46,255 bases of DNA from Saprospiraceae bacterium. Lineage in GTDB: Bacteria > Bacteroidota > Bacteroidia > Chitinophagales > Saprospiraceae. A program made the position numbers and the translations under genes. Shown one piece after another: positions 28,601 through 35,668 of the stretch (the stretch's first letter is position 1; every line of letters starts with the position of its first letter). The DNA lies in contig JABARE010000011.1 of the NCBI GenBank assembly GCA_019187365.1, positions 1-46,255 on the forward strand, given 5' to 3'. The notes under the pieces are model-generated. The model searched no databases. It had not been told where the DNA came from and worked only from the letters and a program-made list of their open reading frames with translations.

Positions 28601-28794
28601 GCTGGCTTCGACTCCTCCGCTGGCTTCTTCCCCTCCGCTGGCTTCTTCCCCTCCGCTGGCTTCTTCCCCTCCGCTGGCTTCTTCCCCTCCGCTGGCTTCT
28701 TCCCCTCCGCTGGCTTCTTCCCCTCCGCTGGCTTCTTCCCCTCCGCTGGCTGAGCGGAGTCGAAGCCAGCGGAGGGGAAGAAGCCAGCGGAGGA
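28601..28794. repeat. 18-bp tandem repeat array with inverted terminal arm
   Basis: One variant unit (28601-28618) and seven perfect units of GCTGGCTTCTTCCCCTCC (28619-28744) are followed by an inverted arm (28751-28794) that is the reverse complement of the array start ('GGAGTCGAAGCCAGC' at 28756-28770) and of a following unit. The whole can fold into a long hairpin. Its multiple of 18 bp keeps all reading frames open, which explains long open frames such as (EEASGG)n and (RRGRSQ)n; I do not regard them as genes. It lies between two nearly identical tRNA-Gly genes. Confidence 0.93.
28744..28771 (-). repeat. 28-bp palindromic (REP-like) element, copy 2
   Basis: Exact reverse complement of the 28-bp element at 28157-28184. 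Here it forms the turn-around point of the 18-bp tandem array, joining the direct units to the inverted arm. Confidence 0.75.
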
Positions 28795-28864
28795 GAAAGC
28801 AAATTCGTGTGGCTTTCTCCTTGCTCACACCCTGCTGCTGAAAGCAGGACAGGCGCGCCGAATT

Positions 28865-28937
28865 GCGGGAGTAGCTCAGTTGGTAGAGCACAACCTTCCC
28901 AAGGTTGGGGTCGCGGGTTCGAGCCTCGTCTCCCGCT
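28865..28937 (+). tRNA. tRNA-Gly (anticodon CCC)
   Basis: A 73-nt cloverleaf identical to tRNA-Gly(GCC) at 28306-28378 except for G34 to C in the anticodon (loop TTCCCAA) and a T-to-C change in the T-loop/stem region. It would read GGG codons. The short upstream hairpin and 'GAATT' flank are also shared, so the two genes arose by a local duplication. Confidence 0.95.
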
Positions 28938-28967
28938 CAAATCAGCATGCTTGTCATGCTGAATTCC

Positions 28968-29053
28968 GCCCGGATGGTGGAATTGGTAGACACGCAGGAC
29001 TTAAAATCCTGTGGCCAGGAATGGCCGTGCGGGTTCAAGTCCCGCCCCGGGTA
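28968..29053 (+). tRNA. tRNA-Leu (anticodon TAA)
   Basis: An 86-nt class II tRNA with long variable arm: anticodon stem CAGGA/TCCTG around CTTAAAA (anticodon TAA), variable arm TGGCC..GGCCG, T-arm GCGGG TTCAAGT CCCGC, discriminator A. The acceptor stem has a G1-U72 wobble and an unpaired A7/C66, slightly unusual, but the gene looks intact. It is the last host gene before the AT-rich island. Confidence 0.95.
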
Positions 29054-29056
29054 CTA

Positions 29057-29082
29057 GGTTCGGAGAAATCCGGACCTTTTTA
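29057..29082 (+). terminator. Terminator of tRNA-Leu
   Basis: Stem GGTTCGGA/TCCGGACC (one G-U pair) with a GAAA tetraloop, followed by six T. It starts 3 bases behind the tRNA and marks the last GC-rich sequence before the island. Confidence 0.9.
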
Positions 29083-29171
29083 ATTTTCATCAGGTAGAAC
29101 ATAGGTAGAGCAAATTACCCCCTTACGCCCTTCAATTACTCTTTTTAGTTACTAAATAGTATTTTTGGTCT

Positions 29172-29441
29172 ATGGAAGTCATTTGTCTTGAAGATGAAGC
29201 ATTTTATGCCTTGGTCGATAGAGTCGTAGCCCGGGTGAAAGAAAAAGAAGGTATTAAGGAAGATAAATGGATCTCTCCTGAAGAAGCCATGACTAAACTA
29301 AGAATTAAGAGCAAAACCACCCTTCAAAAACTGAGGGATGAAGGCAGAATCCGGTATTCCCAGCCGGAAAGTAAATTCATTCTTTATGATTCCGATTCTA
29401 TAAATGATTATTTAGAAAAACATTCAAAAGAAACTTTCTGA
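29172..29441 (+). CDS. Excisionase-like helix-turn-helix protein
   Basis: 89 aa. After a short acidic N-terminus, a MerR/excisionase-type winged HTH spans residues about 36-85: 'WISPEEAMTKLRIKSKTTLQ', '-LRDEGRIRYSQPE' and '-YDSDSINDYLEKH'. Small proteins with this layout are common in Bacteroidota conjugative and mobilisable elements, where they act as recombination directionality factors or regulators. It is the first gene of the island, right after the tRNA-Leu terminator. A TATTTTTG box ends 4 bases before the ATG; if it is the promoter, the mRNA would be leaderless. Its stop codon overlaps the next start (ATGA-type overlap). Confidence 0.75.
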   Translation: MEVICLEDEAFYALVDRVVARVKEKEGIKEDKWISPEEAMTKLRIKSKTTLQKLRDEGRIRYSQPESKFILYDSDSINDYLEKHSKETF

Positions 29442-29671
29442 TGGAACTAAATGAAAAACAATTCACCGCTGGGTTTAATAGCGGTTATCTGTTTGCCAAG
29501 TATGAACTATCTTTGCTTACTTCAATTCTGAAGAATATCAATCCTGTAAATTCCTATATCTCTGGAATGAATTATGGTAAGAAGGAGTTTGAATTGGAGC
29601 AATCGAAAGTCCAATTGAATGAATTTGACACACTTCGACAGAAAGGAAGGGATGATCAGGAAAGGGAGTAA
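29441..29671 (+). CDS. Small hypothetical protein of the island
   Basis: 76 aa, family not recognised. It overlaps the stop of the HTH gene by one base, so translation is probably coupled. The sequence is mostly helical with a charged C-terminus ('EFDTLRQKGRDDQERE') and no signal peptide or membrane segment. Being coupled to an excisionase-like gene suggests an accessory role in the mobile element, but nothing in the sequence proves it. Confidence 0.6.
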   Translation: MELNEKQFTAGFNSGYLFAKYELSLLTSILKNINPVNSYISGMNYGKKEFELEQSKVQLNEFDTLRQKGRDDQERE

Positions 29672-29709
29672 GACATTTAAATAGTAATTCTTGCATGAAA
29701 AAATAGTAA

Positions 29710-29739
29710 TTTCAGAATAATCTCTAACCAATATTTTTG
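29710..29739 (+). promoter_or_regulatory. Putative promoter of the prenyl-synthase-like operon
   Basis: TATTTTTG (29732-29739) matches the Bacteroidota -7 box; TTTC at 29710-29713, 18 bp upstream, is a near match to the TTTG -33 box. The predicted start is about 50 bp before the ATG at 29800. Confidence 0.45.
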
Positions 29740-29799
29740 TGATGTTTTAGATAAATTTTCAAAGAAATTCCAACAAGCCTCTACGCAGTAAAGAAGATA

Positions 29800-30780
29800 A
29801 TGAAGATTATAACTCCTTTTCCTGACTTTTACCCTCAATGGTTATTTCACCAATATTATAGATTCGAACCAAAATTAAAGGAATGGATAAGTGAAAAATC
29901 GTCATTCTTTAAGACGTATAATTTTGAAAATTATTTAGAAAAAGCTCTTTTGCCCGGAAGGAGAACACGGCCACTAATATTGCTCGAAATTCAAAATCGG
30001 ATCAGTGAAAGAAGTAAAGAAGGTATCATTGCCTCAATTAGTATTGAGTTGCTTCACCGTGCGGCAATCATCTTAGATGATTTTTTAGACGCTGATAGTA
30101 TACGACGTGGTAAACAAACTTTTCATACAGAATTTGGTTTAGAAGCATCTGTGTTGTTCCCTCATTTAATTACAAGTTTTGCGTACGAAGAATATCTTAA
30201 GCTTAATCCTAGTAGTGATCAATTGACTAATTGGTTAATATCAATTCAAGAAATTGTTTTAGCGGAATATTCGGACTTAGTTCAACAAAGCCAAATGACG
30301 TTAGAGCAACAGTTTGATTTATCGATTAAACGAACTCAACTCTTTTTTCAATTGATAAATAATTATCTTTGGATCTTAACTGGGAAGAATGATAAATCCT
30401 TGAGTGTCGCTTTAGGAACTTTTGGAAAATATTTCCAAATAAGTAATGATGTATTTGATACCTTTTACTTTTCTGAAGATTCAAGATATAATGAGAAGTC
30501 AGAAAAGAGATTTACTCTTTCTTTTCCTTCAATAAAATTAATCAGACAAAATAAAATAAATAAGAACGATGTTTTCAAAACTATGTCATTCGAGTCTTTT
30601 AAGTATTTACAAGAAATGGCCTGGGAGTATTGGGGAAATGAAAAATCAATATTGGAACCTGAAAAAGATAATGCATTATATGAAATTTACCACTTAAATA
30701 TGCCTACCAACATTAAAGAACTATTTATTGAGTTAATAAATTTATGTTCAAAAAAAGATTATTGGCTTCACACTTATTGA
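29800..30780 (+). CDS. Trans-prenyl-diphosphate-synthase-like protein
   Basis: 326 aa. All landmarks of the isoprenyl diphosphate synthase fold are in order: 'LLPGRRTRPLILLE' (diphosphate-binding Arg/Lys region, 50-63), 'IELLHRAAIILDDFLD' with the first Asp-rich motif DDFLD (93-97), RRGKQTFH (102-109), 'KRTQLFFQL' (177-185), and 'GKYFQISNDVFD' (209-220). The second Asp-rich motif reads NDVFD instead of the usual DDxxD, so its first metal ligand is altered. Known role of the family: condensing IPP with allylic diphosphates; related folds cyclise them. Whether this protein elongates chains or acts on a terpene precursor is open. It is the first of four tightly packed genes (7 bp to the next) on the AT-rich island. 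Confidence 0.8.
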   Translation: MKIITPFPDFYPQWLFHQYYRFEPKLKEWISEKSSFFKTYNFENYLEKALLPGRRTRPLILLEIQNRISERSKEGIIASISIELLHRAAIILDDFLDADSIRRGKQTFHTEFGLEASVLFPHLITSFAYEEYLKLNPSSDQLTNWLISIQEIVLAEYSDLVQQSQMTLEQQFDLSIKRTQLFFQLINNYLWILTGKNDKSLSVALGTFGKYFQISNDVFDTFYFSEDSRYNEKSEKRFTLSFPSIKLIRQNKINKNDVFKTMSFESFKYLQEMAWEYWGNEKSILEPEKDNALYEIYHLNMPTNIKELFIELINLCSKKDYWLHTY

Positions 30781-30787
30781 TATATTT

Positions 30788-31972
30788 ATGAATCAACTAT
30801 ATAAAAACAAATTAGGATACGCTTTTTATGATTTTGCTAATTCTGGATATGTGTTATTATTCCAAGCCTTTCTATTTCCTCTTTTCATTAGCAGTCATTA
30901 TACTGACTCGTCAGCAGCAGCACAGGTATGGGGGTATATTCTCTTTTTTTCTAATTTACTTGCAATCTTATCAGCTCCTTTAATAGGCAGGGTAGCAGAT
31001 TTAAAAGACAGAATAAAAATATTTTCAATACTAATACTTAGTGTATCACTATTGTCTTTTTTATCTGTTTTAAACAACAATGTATTAGTAATATTGATTT
31101 TCTTTGTTATATTCAATTCGTCTTTTGAATTAAGTCAATCTATTTATGATTCATTTTTAAATGTAATTAGTAAAAATAGAGATGAGAAAATAGACATCTC
31201 TACCTTTGCCTGGGGATTTGGTTATTTGGGCGGAATATTATTCGTTTTGGTCTATTTTGTATTAAATAAAAATGGAATTGAAAACAAGTATATATTAGCT
31301 TCTGCAGCCCTTCTATATTTTATCTTTTCATTTTTATCTGTATTCCTACTTAAGAAGGCTGACCAAGCTCACACTAGGACATTTGTAAATGAAATGACTA
31401 ATAAAAATTTAAAGCTTTTTAAACTCTCGAAAGAAATTATATACAGCCTGGTAATTTATTTTATAGTTTTTTTATCAACTACTGCAATTATAAATTTTTC
31501 TACTCTCTTTTTTAATAAAGAACTCCATATAGAAGAAAAAACAATTGGAATGATTATGCTTGCGGGTCAACTTTTAGCTTTTCCTTTGACAATTCTGTCA
31601 GGGAAAATGGCAAAAAAATTTGGTATCTTAAATACAATTCGATATTGCTTAATTGTTTGGGGGATTGGGCTTGTTTGTTTAGTTTTTGCCAAAACAGTTA
31701 TCCATGTAGGAATAATAGTATTTATATTCTCGTTCGTTATTGGTAGTACTCAATCCTTAATCCGAGCGCACTTTTCTACTATAATTAATACAAATAGAAT
31801 TTCAGAATATTATGGTTATTATGGAGTTTCTAATAAAACTGGAGCTTTAATCTCGCCTTTATTAGTTACTTTAAGTATTGAGATACTTGGAAGCATTAGA
31901 TATGTTTTTAGTGTAATTTTTATTTTAATTCTTATCGGCTATATAATTACAAATAAATTAGAAAGAAATTAA
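30788..31972 (+). CDS. MFS transporter of the UMF1/Atg22-like type
   Basis: 394 aa with about 12 hydrophobic segments. The N-terminal 'LGYAFYDFANSGYVLLF' matches the 'W-LYDWANSAF' signature of the UMF1/Atg22-like branch of the major facilitator superfamily. 'GRVADLKDRIKI' is the usual loop 2-3 motif. Located in the inner membrane. It starts 7 bp behind the prenyl-synthase-like gene and ends 18 bp before the next gene, so it is part of one operon. Export of the pathway product is the natural inference from position. Substrates of this branch are poorly known. Confidence 0.82.
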   Translation: MNQLYKNKLGYAFYDFANSGYVLLFQAFLFPLFISSHYTDSSAAAQVWGYILFFSNLLAILSAPLIGRVADLKDRIKIFSILILSVSLLSFLSVLNNNVLVILIFFVIFNSSFELSQSIYDSFLNVISKNRDEKIDISTFAWGFGYLGGILFVLVYFVLNKNGIENKYILASAALLYFIFSFLSVFLLKKADQAHTRTFVNEMTNKNLKLFKLSKEIIYSLVIYFIVFLSTTAIINFSTLFFNKELHIEEKTIGMIMLAGQLLAFPLTILSGKMAKKFGILNTIRYCLIVWGIGLVCLVFAKTVIHVGIIVFIFSFVIGSTQSLIRAHFSTIINTNRISEYYGYYGVSNKTGALISPLLVTLSIEILGSIRYVFSVIFILILIGYIITNKLERN

Positions 31973-31990
31973 AAGTTATAGTGTCTTAAT

Positions 31991-32977
31991 ATGCAAAATT
32001 TACAACAAGTCATTATAAATGAATGTATCGAAGTTATTAAAATTAGCTTCAACAATAATACTCTCATTGAGGAGCTTACCGATATAAAAATTGTTGCTAA
32101 TAAAAAACTTACGGGAAATTCATTTCAAATCAGTACAGCGTATACAGTGCTATTAAAATATTACGAGTCTAATCCAGATCATGAAATAAGACAAATATTG
32201 AACCTGCTTAATAAGATCCTTATTCAAAATTATGAAATAAGTGAATTTAATTATTTTGATAAAAAAATCATTCCAGATGATTTAGACACTGCTTCAAGTA
32301 TAGTAAGAGTTTTGTTCACAAAAAAGCAATCCAAAGCGTACTTAGAGAAGGTCAACCTAAACAAAAAAAACGAATTTGTACACACGTGGTTTATGGCCAA
32401 TAAAAATTATAATAGTGATTACTTTCATTCAACAAATATTTATAAGAATAATGAATTTTATCAAATGGATGTATTATTGAATCATTTGATAACATTAAAA
32501 TTTACTTTTGATCAAAATATTGAAACCAGCCTTGCAACGTATTTCAAAAAATTTAACCTTTACAATTATTGGTATATTCCTACTCTTTATTGTTCTTATC
32601 AATACAGTAAATTATGCCTCAATCTTCGAAATAAAGAACTATTAGCACCTATAGCTACAATTGTAATTGCCGCTCAAAGGGAATTGAATTTTGATCCATT
32701 TTATGTTCATCACAAATGCAAATTTGAGGAAATCAGAAAGATTATTAAAATGGAGAATATAAATAATAACTGGTTAAATATTGGTTTTTTATTCGGCATT
32801 ATAAAAAACTACAGTAGAGCTACAAGATTTGATGGAAGAGATTTACAGGAGTCCTTATTAACAAGCATTTATAAAAATCTTGATTCTTTTGAACCTTCAT
32901 TATATTTATCGATGGGTTACACGGCATATAAGTCAAAAATACTTTCCAGAATTTTCTTATTAGATACATTACTTTAA
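31991..32977 (+). CDS. Unknown protein with DDLDTA motif, possible terpene-cyclase-like helical toroid
   Basis: 328 aa, no family assigned with certainty. It is helix-rich without signal peptide or clear membrane segments. Residues 95-101 read PDDLDTA, followed by an amphipathic helix ('SSIVRVLF'). This resembles the DxDD/DxDTT acid motif of class II terpene cyclases and squalene-hopene-cyclase-like alpha/alpha toroids, although the central Asp of the classical DxDD is not at its usual place. Aromatic segments such as 'YNYWYIPTLYCSYQYSKL' also fit such folds. Position supports a link to isoprenoids: it is third in an operon that starts with a prenyl-diphosphate-synthase-like gene. The function is inference; alternatives are a non-catalytic toroid protein or an unrelated helical protein. 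Confidence 0.5.
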   Translation: MQNLQQVIINECIEVIKISFNNNTLIEELTDIKIVANKKLTGNSFQISTAYTVLLKYYESNPDHEIRQILNLLNKILIQNYEISEFNYFDKKIIPDDLDTASSIVRVLFTKKQSKAYLEKVNLNKKNEFVHTWFMANKNYNSDYFHSTNIYKNNEFYQMDVLLNHLITLKFTFDQNIETSLATYFKKFNLYNYWYIPTLYCSYQYSKLCLNLRNKELLAPIATIVIAAQRELNFDPFYVHHKCKFEEIRKIIKMENINNNWLNIGFLFGIIKNYSRATRFDGRDLQESLLTSIYKNLDSFEPSLYLSMGYTAYKSKILSRIFLLDTLL

Positions 32978-32987
32978 ATCTTATGTT

Positions 32988-33863
32988 ATGACAAATAGTT
33001 CACTTGCCACATCTGAAATGCAAAGAGATTCTTTTTATCGTATGTTATTAACCCTATTTTGGTTAGGCTTACTGGGGGTTTTTTATTTTAACTTTAACGT
33101 GCCGGCATTTACACATGATCTATGGAATAGCGAAAGCAATACTTTTCTAAAGAGCAAAGAATCCACTCAAGTTGCTGAATTAATTGTAGTTTCAAAAAAG
33201 TCAAATGAAGGGATAGCTTCAGTATTACAACATAAAATTCAATCATTCAACATCATTGATTCATCTAGTAGCAAAGTTAGGAGTATAATAAACGCTGTGC
33301 AAAATTCTGATGACACGATACGATTTATTAGTAAAAATAAATTAGTCAATTACAATTTATTTATTAACCTATGGAAAGTCGTTTTATTTTTACTTATTAT
33401 AGCTGTTTTGTTTTGTATAATTTTTATTATTGGACTGAAAAAGTGCCAGAAAATTTGGAGTTGGTGCCAAATAACAATTATTATTATTATTGCAATTCTA
33501 CATTTTTGCTTTATCTTTTTATTTGGCGGAATATTTTTAAGTCCTTTTGGAATTATAGCCAGTAGTGTTATTTCAACTGTAATCGCATACGATGTTATTT
33601 CATATAATAATACAAAAAAGAGAATTGTGTTTTGGCGTACAGCTATATTTATTTTGACAACTGTGGCTGCTCATTTTTTATATATGTATAATGTTAAAGA
33701 TTCTATATATGAACTTGCCATATCAAATTTTTCAAAGCAGCAGTATTACATATTTCCGATTATTAACTGGCCATATACAATGTTTTCTCTGTCCTTAATC
33801 ATCGGATTCTTTGTTACTTTGACAAGAGTTAATGATCCTACTAATTCTAGTCCAGCTTCTTAA
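32988..33863 (+). CDS. Multi-pass membrane protein of unknown function
   Basis: 291 aa, not recognised. One hydrophobic segment near the N-terminus ('MLLTLFWLGLLGVFYF') is followed by a soluble loop of about 90 residues and then about five closely spaced membrane helices (residues 125-285). No catalytic motif is visible. It starts 10 bp behind the DDLDTA gene and closes the operon. It may be an immunity/tolerance, transport or membrane-bound tailoring factor for the operon's product; this is a guess from position. Confidence 0.6.
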   Translation: MTNSSLATSEMQRDSFYRMLLTLFWLGLLGVFYFNFNVPAFTHDLWNSESNTFLKSKESTQVAELIVVSKKSNEGIASVLQHKIQSFNIIDSSSSKVRSIINAVQNSDDTIRFISKNKLVNYNLFINLWKVVLFLLIIAVLFCIIFIIGLKKCQKIWSWCQITIIIIIAILHFCFIFLFGGIFLSPFGIIASSVISTVIAYDVISYNNTKKRIVFWRTAIFILTTVAAHFLYMYNVKDSIYELAISNFSKQQYYIFPIINWPYTMFSLSLIIGFFVTLTRVNDPTNSSPAS

Positions 33864-33923
33864 ATTTAACGTTTATTACTTTTTTAAACAATTATAATTA
33901 TACAAATTAGCGTGCCAAGATTG

Positions 33924-34427
33924 TCATGCATTGCGATAAAACCAAGTCAACGCCAACGAAAGCGCATCAAAAATAGCCATATTTCTATCTTCGCTTGTCC
34001 AAAGTTTCCGTTCTCGTGGTCGTCTAGTTTCAAGTTCTTTGAATTCAGTAAGGAGCCACTGTGATATTTCAAATTTGGTACTGACTCCGAAATTCTCAAA
34101 CACTTCACGGATTTGATCTCTGGAAATATTATCAACTTGAAGATTTTCCTGCTTTGACAAATCTGTAATCTGGGATATTAAATTTCTAATCCGATATCCG
34201 GTTCGAGATGATTTTGCATCTGGATCAAGGAGAATAACAACCGAAGGCTTAAAGTAATCCAGCGACTTCTTAACTTTATCTAGAATCCGGAAATTACAAA
34301 TAGGTTTAATCCGGACAATACCATAGTCCAGAAGTATTCTTGGGCCGTTCATATAGACGAAACTGAATCCTTGTGCATTGGGATAAATGGCAAATACGAT
34401 TTTTAATTTTTCTTGTGTTGTATTCAT
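33924..34427 (-). CDS. RNase H-fold (RuvC-like) protein of the island
   Basis: 167 aa. The layout is that of a RuvC/RNase H fold: a first strand pair ('KIVFAIYPNAQGFSFVYMNG'), a central 'PSVVILLDPDAKS', and a C-terminal helix with a conserved acidic pair and the phrase 'SEDRNMAIFDALSLALTW', like 'D--DA-ALALT' of RuvC-type resolvases. The expected first acidic residue (DxG) is replaced by 'AIYPN', so nuclease activity is uncertain. It overlaps the end of the XRE regulator by 4 bp (ATGA) and is surely cotranscribed. A role in processing element DNA is inferred. Confidence 0.55.
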   Translation of the reverse strand: MNTTQEKLKIVFAIYPNAQGFSFVYMNGPRILLDYGIVRIKPICNFRILDKVKKSLDYFKPSVVILLDPDAKSSRTGYRIRNLISQITDLSKQENLQVDNISRDQIREVFENFGVSTKFEISQWLLTEFKELETRRPRERKLWTSEDRNMAIFDALSLALTWFYRNA

Positions 34428-34771
34428 GGTTTTATTGAAGTTAATCTTATAATTACTTGTTCAAGGAATTTAATTCTTAGGGTGTTCTTTAATGTTATTT
34501 GATTGTCCTTTTTTAGTTCTTGAATTAAGTCCTTTGTTCTCTGAATCAGATTGAATCGAATAGTTTCGGATTCCTGTTCATAGAATGATTCAATAGGGAC
34601 ATCAAAAAGGTGATGGTATGTTAGGAGCAGTTCAGTAGTAGGCGATCTCTGGCCTTTTTCATACCGGGAAATGTTTGAGTAATCCGGCAGATTGAGAAGA
34701 TAGGCAATATCTTCCTGGACTAATCCGGATTTCTTGCGATAAACTCTTAAATAATTTGGTGGTGAAGACAT
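34424..34771 (-). CDS. XRE-family transcriptional regulator
   Basis: 115 aa. A classical lambda-repressor-like HTH fills residues 6-65: 'LRVYRKKSGLVQEDIAYLLN', 'YSNISRYEKGQRSPTTELL', 'LFDVPIESFYEQ'. The C-terminal part is a short helical extension. It is probably the local regulator of the island. Its start overlaps no gene; directly upstream lies a region dense in hairpins and palindromes, including a terminator-like hairpin just before the start codon. It is translationally coupled to the RuvC-like gene. Confidence 0.88.
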   Translation of the reverse strand: MSSPPNYLRVYRKKSGLVQEDIAYLLNLPDYSNISRYEKGQRSPTTELLLTYHHLFDVPIESFYEQESETIRFNLIQRTKDLIQELKKDNQITLKNTLRIKFLEQVIIRLTSIKP

Positions 34772-34781
34772 AAATTAAAAT

Positions 34782-34810
34782 GGGCACCAGGTATGTATTC
34801 CCTGATGCCC
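34782..34810 (-). promoter_or_regulatory. Attenuator-like hairpin in the XRE leader
   Basis: Read on the minus strand, GGGCATCAGG and CCTGGTGCCC pair over 10 bp with one U-G wobble around a 9-base loop, followed by ATTTTAATTT and then the XRE start codon. The wobble pairs only in the minus-strand RNA. It could terminate or attenuate leader transcription or control translation. Confidence 0.5.
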
Positions 34811-34830
34811 TAAGTTTATTCTTCTAATGA

Positions 34831-34869
34831 TGTCTATCGTAGACGGTATTAATTGCCAAATTGGCAATT
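34831..34869. promoter_or_regulatory. Two palindromes, possible operators of the XRE regulator
   Basis: GTCTATCGTAGAC (34831-34843; 5-bp arms) and AATTGCCAAATTGGCAATT (34851-34869; perfect 9-bp arms around one base) lie 60-100 bp upstream of the XRE start. Such perfect dyads are typical binding sites of dimeric HTH repressors. The second is followed by T6 on the plus strand and could alternatively be a terminator in that direction. Confidence 0.45.
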
Positions 34870-35143
34870 TTTTCGCCCAAGTTCCGAGTTTAGATATAAA
34901 TCTACGCTTTAATAAGCATTGAATTAGTATTGATTGATATATCAGGCACCTCCGCACCTGTAGGAACCCAAAATCTACGGCAATGAAAAAGAACCGCAGA
35001 TTGCAATCCAACGGTGCAAAGGCACCGTCATAAAATATATTTAATCCGATTAAATAGTTAATAATCGAAATGAGAGGTAGTATCTGAAGTCCCGATGTTA
35101 AACCATTCAGTCCTTCTTTATATGTTCATTTTAGCATGATCAA

Positions 35144-35668
35144 TTATGAATTGTCAATTCCAAATTTCCTTAGATAACCTGAATTCCTTATGGCTTCACT
35201 GATACTAATTCCATTTCCGGTCTTAAAAGGAAGTCTTTTTTCTTTTGTTTTGTTTTCTTTTGTATATTTAGTTTTGTTATATGCAACATTTTGCATATCT
35301 TTTGGTACTTCATTTGCATTGGTTGATGTCATTGGTTGCATATCTTGAATAGAATAGAACAATTTCGTTTTACCTCGTCTGTCCAGTGAGTAATTTAAAG
35401 ATTCATGGTTTTGACCGGTTATGTTAATTAAACCACGCTGTGAAAGCGTTTTTAGCGTTTCAGATATAGTTCTTACTGATAGTCCGGTCTTCAAACTGAA
35501 TTGACTTTGAGATATCCTGTCTCTGGTTTTTCTTTTACCAGTATATCTGTCTATCCAACCAGAAGTTTGTCGGATTATGATAAGAAGTATTTTTAATTCC
35601 GATTCAGTTAATTTTGGGAGATATTCATCAAAGAGTATGTTCGGTACTTGAGTTGAACATTTCATCAT
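35144..35668 (-). CDS. Replication-initiator-like winged-helix protein
   Basis: The frame is open upstream to a TTG at 35737. I choose the ATG at 35668 (MMKCSTQVPN), giving 174 aa; the ATG at 35686 is an alternative. The N-terminal 90 residues resemble the N-domain of phage replication protein O and plasmid initiators: 'TQVPNILFDEYLPKLTESEL', 'RQTSGWIDRYTGKRK', 'RISQSQFSLKTGLSVRTISE', then '-LSQRGLINI'. This is a winged HTH that binds origin DNA. The C-terminus is low-complexity and basic. It overlaps the end of the serine recombinase gene in another frame, which implies coupled expression. It suggests the element can replicate or once derived from a phage or plasmid. Confidence 0.7.
   Translation of the reverse strand: MMKCSTQVPNILFDEYLPKLTESELKILLIIIRQTSGWIDRYTGKRKTRDRISQSQFSLKTGLSVRTISETLKTLSQRGLINITGQNHESLNYSLDRRGKTKLFYSIQDMQPMTSTNANEVPKDMQNVAYNKTKYTKENKTKEKRLPFKTGNGISISEAIRNSGYLRKFGIDNS

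Larger units (their letters stand above)
34772..35143 (-). other. Non-coding, hairpin-rich region between rep-like gene and XRE gene
   Basis: 372 bp without a convincing gene. Besides the palindromes above it holds ACGGTGC-AAAG-GCACCGT (about 35011-35028), TAGAT-ATAA-ATCTA (about 34891-34904), and a long-range pairing of ATCTACGG with CCGCAGAT (about 34973-34992) that improves to a G-U pair in minus-strand RNA. It could be a structured leader or small RNA, a replication iteron/origin or a transfer origin. Confidence 0.4.

Noticed and set aside
28601..28794. Possible CRISPR array
   Set aside because: Units are contiguous 18-bp repeats without unique spacers, and there are no cas genes.
28541..28940. 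Open frames encoding (EEASGG)n, (RRGRSQ)n and (ASSPPL)n
   Set aside because: All come from the 18-bp tandem repeat, whose length keeps every frame open. No start context or neighbour supports translation.
28968..29053. tRNA-Leu 3' end as duplicated att site
   Set aside because: No second copy of the tRNA 3' end was found anywhere in the remaining window; the tRNA and its terminator are intact, so insertion is behind the gene at most.
34775..35011. 78-residue minus-strand open frame before the XRE gene
   Set aside because: It runs through several hairpins, has no recognisable composition of a folded protein, and the region behaves as a leader or origin.
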